From NCBI GenBank assembly GCA_003604995.1, contig QZJD01000023.1, positions 1 through 34,029 of the forward strand: DNA of 34,029 bases, given 5' to 3'. The translations under genes and the position numbers were made by a program. The notes under the pieces are model-generated. The model was not told where the DNA came from, did not search any database, and worked only from the letters and a program-made list of their open reading frames with translations. Source of the stretch: Desulfobulbus sp. (GTDB lineage Bacteria > Desulfobacterota > Desulfobulbia > Desulfobulbales > Desulfobulbaceae). Shown here piece by piece: positions 31,602 through 34,029 of the stretch (positions are counted from its first letter, which is position 1; each line of letters begins with the position of its first letter).

Positions 31602-32855
31602 ATGCAGAGGTTACGATACAAGAGACTTGAGATTCGCTACGCGGTGTTTTTCCTCTTTGTCCTGACGCTTAGCGGCTGCGCGGGGAAGGATGCTGAGGGA
31701 GCGCGCTATCGGCATGCGAGTCGCTTAGGCACGCTGTCCGGCAAAGGCATGGTGATTTACGCCATTGGTCCTGAGGAGTTTCCCCAGGGGGGAAGCTTTG
31801 TCGCTATCCAGGATGCCCTGCCGTCGAGTGAAGGCGCGCAGATGTTGCGTGACCAGGTGCTCACGGACGTTACGATAGCGAAGACCGTGAACGATTTAGG
31901 ACTTCCGGCAGCTATCGGCTTGGTGTCCTCCGGCGCAGGTCAAGCGCAGCGCTTCGCCATGTTCTACAGGACGCCCCGGCGTTCGCTTGTGCTTCAGCGC
32001 TCATCAATGAGTGCGCAGTGGCTCTCATTGAGTCAGCTCTACGAGAGCCGCATTGTTGCGGATCTGCCGAATGTACCACAGTCGGTCCGACGTCTCGCGT
32101 TTCATGAAGATTTACCTGCCTCGCCATGGCCGGTGACGATTCCACCCGACGTGCGCGACGCATTCGCCGTTCCGGCCGAACCTGCCGCCCCAGTCTCCGC
32201 GGTGGATGGTCATGACTACGTCGCAGTGGCCGATGACCTGATGGCACGCCTACTGCCCACGGTAACCGTCGAGAATAGGCAGCGCGCCGAGGCGATGCTC
32301 GCCAAACTGGAGCCGGTCGCGGAAGTCGAGGGACTCCATTGGAGAATGATGGTGATCAGCGGGGAGGGGGCAATGGGCTTCGGGGTGCCGGACGGCACGC
32401 TGATCGTGAGCGACGGGCTTGTGCAAGCGCTCGACGATGCCGAACTCACAGCGGTGATTGCGCATTTGATGGGCCATGAGCGGTACCAGCATGCGCGTGC
32501 CGCAGCGCGCCGGCGCGACATTCTGTCAGTGTTAACCCTTGTCGGTGGTTCGCTCTCTCTTGCGGGAGGTGCGATGGGATCATTCTTGATCCCGACCGGG
32601 GGCTATCTGGCGCTGATTGCGAGTCCCCAGTTCGGCTATACGCAGACAGAGGAAGTCGAGGCTAACGCCGCCGCCGCTTTGATGCTGAGCAAGACGAACC
32701 AGGCGCCCGGCGAACTCTTTGAGGCGATGGTGAAACTGTCAGGTAGGGGACAGGAGGGGACGCTGGCATTCGACACTCTGCATCATCTTTCGGACTCGAC
32801 AATTCTCCAGTACGGGTTAATGCTTGACGCCGGGCTGAGCGGCAAACAGCCTTAA
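31602..32855 (+). CDS. Lipoprotein resembling M48 metallopeptidase, catalytic Glu missing
   Basis: The 417-residue product has a lipoprotein signal (FLFVLTLSGC, lipidated Cys26). A region of about 200 residues that I do not recognise follows, then an M48-like domain (about 215-390: FGVPDGTLIVSDGLVQALDDAELTAVIAHLMGH). The HExxH zinc motif reads H288-L-M-G-H292, so the catalytic Glu is Leu. The EAD motif with the third zinc ligand reads E353-A-N. Zinc ligands may remain, but peptidase activity is not expected. A hydrophobic stretch (LSVLTLVGGSLSLAGGAMGSFL) follows the motif, as in M48 proteins. It may be a scaffold or assembly factor. GGGAG precedes the ATG. Its codon use looks less GC-biased than that of its neighbours. 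Confidence 0.8.
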   Translation: MQRLRYKRLEIRYAVFFLFVLTLSGCAGKDAEGARYRHASRLGTLSGKGMVIYAIGPEEFPQGGSFVAIQDALPSSEGAQMLRDQVLTDVTIAKTVNDLGLPAAIGLVSSGAGQAQRFAMFYRTPRRSLVLQRSSMSAQWLSLSQLYESRIVADLPNVPQSVRRLAFHEDLPASPWPVTIPPDVRDAFAVPAEPAAPVSAVDGHDYVAVADDLMARLLPTVTVENRQRAEAMLAKLEPVAEVEGLHWRMMVISGEGAMGFGVPDGTLIVSDGLVQALDDAELTAVIAHLMGHERYQHARAAARRRDILSVLTLVGGSLSLAGGAMGSFLIPTGGYLALIASPQFGYTQTEEVEANAAAALMLSKTNQAPGELFEAMVKLSGRGQEGTLAFDTLHHLSDSTILQYGLMLDAGLSGKQP

Positions 32856-33242
32856 TCCTGAATCTGTGGCGTTCGGGGGGTAATAGTGGTCAGGCCAGAA
32901 TGGCATTAGTTTAAGGGAGTCAAAGGGGCATTGCCGCCAGTCTGGCAACACCGCCCCCGCGAAGGTGGTTTTTCCCAATGACGGGCGCCAAGCACCGCGA
33001 CAGTGGGAAAATTGAGCGGCTTTCTCAAGGCGTCTGCGGACAGAATGATTCTCGCGCCCAACAACGCGAAAAAAAAATCCAGATCCCAGGGGTTGGCGGA
33101 AAAATTCAGGTAAGCGTAGACTCCGATTTTTCCGCGGATTTCAGCGTTCAGGTGGTCATCAGATAAGAGACAGGAGATAGAGGGGGTTACTGCTTTGCGG
33201 GGAGAATAGATAAGCAACGGCACTCTTTTTTGCGCAACAAAG
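32856..33242. other. Intergenic region with no supported gene
   Basis: About 387 bases. A minus-strand open frame of 122 codons (32906-33274) crosses it and runs 32 nt into the vapC end, but it lacks a ribosome site and a recognisable family. A small TTGCC/GGCAA hairpin (32931-32948) lies near the left end. An A-rich run at about 33070 is followed by sequence that looks like decayed coding or repeat material. Confidence 0.4.
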
Positions 33243-33632
33243 TCACCAGAGAGTTTTCGCCCCATACTTCCCAAATATTTGATCCGCCGTTACGATGGTT
33301 ATCTTTTCCACCATTGCTTGGGCGATCAGGAGCCGGTCAAAGGGGTCCCGGTGGTGAAAGGGCAATTTTTCGTTCCTGGCCGCATGACGCAACTCGATGG
33401 GCAGCAGGGCGAAACTGTTGGCCGCCAGTTGTTCGGTAACAAAACGTTCAACTGACTTGGCCAGCCGCAGTTTGCCGAGGCTTGACTTGATCGCCATTTC
33501 CCAACAACTGGCCATACTGAGACAGCATTCGTTATTCGGATCGGCAATGGCCCGACGGGTTGCGGCCGTGAGATTCGCATCGTCGGTCACCCACCACAGG
33601 AAGACATGCGTGTCAAGAAGGAGACGGGGCAT
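33243..33632 (-). CDS. PIN-domain toxin, VapC-type ribonuclease
   Basis: The 129-residue product has the PIN-domain acidic residues D7 (LLLDTHVFLWW), E45 (SCWEMAIKSSLGKL), D99 (HRDPFDRLLIAQA) and D117 (VTADQIF), which bind Mg/Mn for RNA cleavage. It sits directly after its antitoxin with a 1-nt overlap (33632), the antitoxin-first order normal for this type. Confidence 0.93.
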   Translation of the reverse strand: MPRLLLDTHVFLWWVTDDANLTAATRRAIADPNNECCLSMASCWEMAIKSSLGKLRLAKSVERFVTEQLAANSFALLPIELRHAARNEKLPFHHRDPFDRLLIAQAMVEKITIVTADQIFGKYGAKTLW

Positions 33633-33859
33633 CAGATGTATTCCTTAAAATCAGCCGGCAGTTCATCGAAATCGGGCGCGATGGCCAGTACTTGCCCCTT
33701 GGCCGAACCCGGACGCCGCTTCTTTTTTGGCTCGGCGACCGGCGTCAGCCTGAGAAGAGGCTTGTTGTCCCGGGCGATAACCACTTCTTCCCCAAGCAGG
33801 GCCAACTTAACCAATTCGGAAAAATGGGATTTCGCCTCGGCAATATTGTATTGTTTCAT
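33632..33859 (-). CDS. Phd/YefM-family antitoxin
   Basis: The 75-residue product has the Phd/YefM N-terminal DNA-binding and dimerisation fold (MKQYNIAEAKSHFSELVKLALLGEEVVIARDNKPLLRLTPV). A short, disordered-looking Lys/Arg-rich linker and a C-terminal toxin-binding tail (DFDELPADFKEYI) follow. It pairs with the PIN toxin next door and probably represses its own promoter through the operator overlapping the -10. Confidence 0.92.
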   Translation of the reverse strand: MKQYNIAEAKSHFSELVKLALLGEEVVIARDNKPLLRLTPVAEPKKKRRPGSAKGQVLAIAPDFDELPADFKEYI

Positions 33860-33870
33860 AACACACCTCC

Positions 33871-33908
33871 ATGTTAGTCATTTTAGATGACCATCATTAC
33901 GGTGTCAA
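33871..33908 (-). promoter_or_regulatory. phd/vapC promoter and operator
   Basis: On the minus strand, TTGACA (33908-33903), a 17-nt spacer and TAAAAT (33885-33880) form a near-consensus promoter. GTCAT (33877-33881) and ATGAC (33887-33891) are the core of a 27-bp imperfect palindrome (33871-33897; 9 of 11 arm positions match). It covers the -10 and is a likely antitoxin binding site. Confidence 0.65.
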
Positions 33909-33959
33909 GGGGGAGTGGAGGGTGTATCGGATGTATTGCAAATATCATTGGGAGAAAAG

Positions 33960-34029
33960 ATGTTAACCGTGAGATTGCCGGATAATATCGAAGCGCGGCT
34001 GAACACCCTTGCAAAGACCACCAACAGGC
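33960..34029 (+). CDS. Ribbon-helix-helix protein, probable antitoxin, N-terminal fragment cut by window edge
   Basis: ATG at 33960, with GGGAG a few bases upstream, opens a frame reading MLTVRLPDNIEARLNTLAKT to the window end. This is the typical start of CopG/RelB-type ribbon-helix-helix antitoxins (a short beta strand, then a helix). Only 23 residues are visible, so the family call is tentative. It is divergent from the phd/vapC pair. Confidence 0.65.
   Translation, partial: MLTVRLPDNIEARLNTLAKTTNR

Noticed and set aside
32906-33274. Minus-strand open frame of 122 codons beside vapC
   Set aside because: No ribosome site, no family and a 32-nt overlap with vapC. It may be decayed repeat sequence; kept only as a note.
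1-34029. CRISPR arrays, tRNA or rRNA genes
   Set aside because: No regularly spaced repeats and no cloverleaf or rRNA-like sequence was recognised on either strand.

Overview
The window is high-GC bacterial chromosome, probably from the Desulfobacterota and perhaps near the Desulfobulbales. This placement is inferred from gene content: an EFG-less complex I, a tungsten-type aldehyde:ferredoxin oxidoreductase, and a cysteine-rich diguanylate cyclase of a style I associate with that phylum. No rRNA or tRNA gene was seen, so the placement is moderate confidence only.

Layout. (1) 1-2528, minus: a membrane diguanylate cyclase that runs off the left edge, preceded by a perfect consensus sigma-70-type promoter and a leader of about 350 nt. 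(2) 2944-8647, minus: a complete tripartite RND efflux operon (TolC-like channel, lipoprotein adaptor, RND pump), divergent from a small exported Lys/Glu-rich helical protein (8852-9313). (3) 9317-21020, minus: a 13-gene complex I operon in the order nuoA-B-C-D-H-I-J-K, MrpD-like subunit, small two-TM protein, NuoL-like, nuoM, nuoN. nuoE, nuoF and nuoG are absent, so the electron donor is not NADH through a standard NuoEFG module. The operon has a good promoter beside a 14-bp palindrome. An aspartate-type aminotransferase lies upstream.

(4) 22692-24271, plus: two exported proteins of unknown function, separated by a three-armed attenuator-like repeat. (5) 24404-28103, plus: an aldehyde ferredoxin oxidoreductase gene, a MoaD/ThiS-like protein ending in Gly-Gly, a ThiF/MoeB-like activating enzyme, and a second ubiquitin-fold protein. 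Two copies of a MITE-like palindromic element, each flanked by its own 4-bp direct repeat, bracket the oxidoreductase gene. The first copy sits almost exactly at the predicted transcription start.

(6) 28121-34029: an accessory region with a higBA toxin-antitoxin pair, an NfeD-like/flotillin pair with an internal 44-residue duplication, a lipoprotein resembling an M48 peptidase but lacking the catalytic Glu, a phd/vapC pair, and the start of a ribbon-helix-helix protein.

The most notable points are: the complex I operon with four antiporter-like subunits, one having Asn at the conserved TM7 Lys position; the MITE pair wrapped around the oxidoreductase gene; the oxidoreductase/ubiquitin-like/E1-like cluster; and the M48-like lipoprotein with a broken active site.
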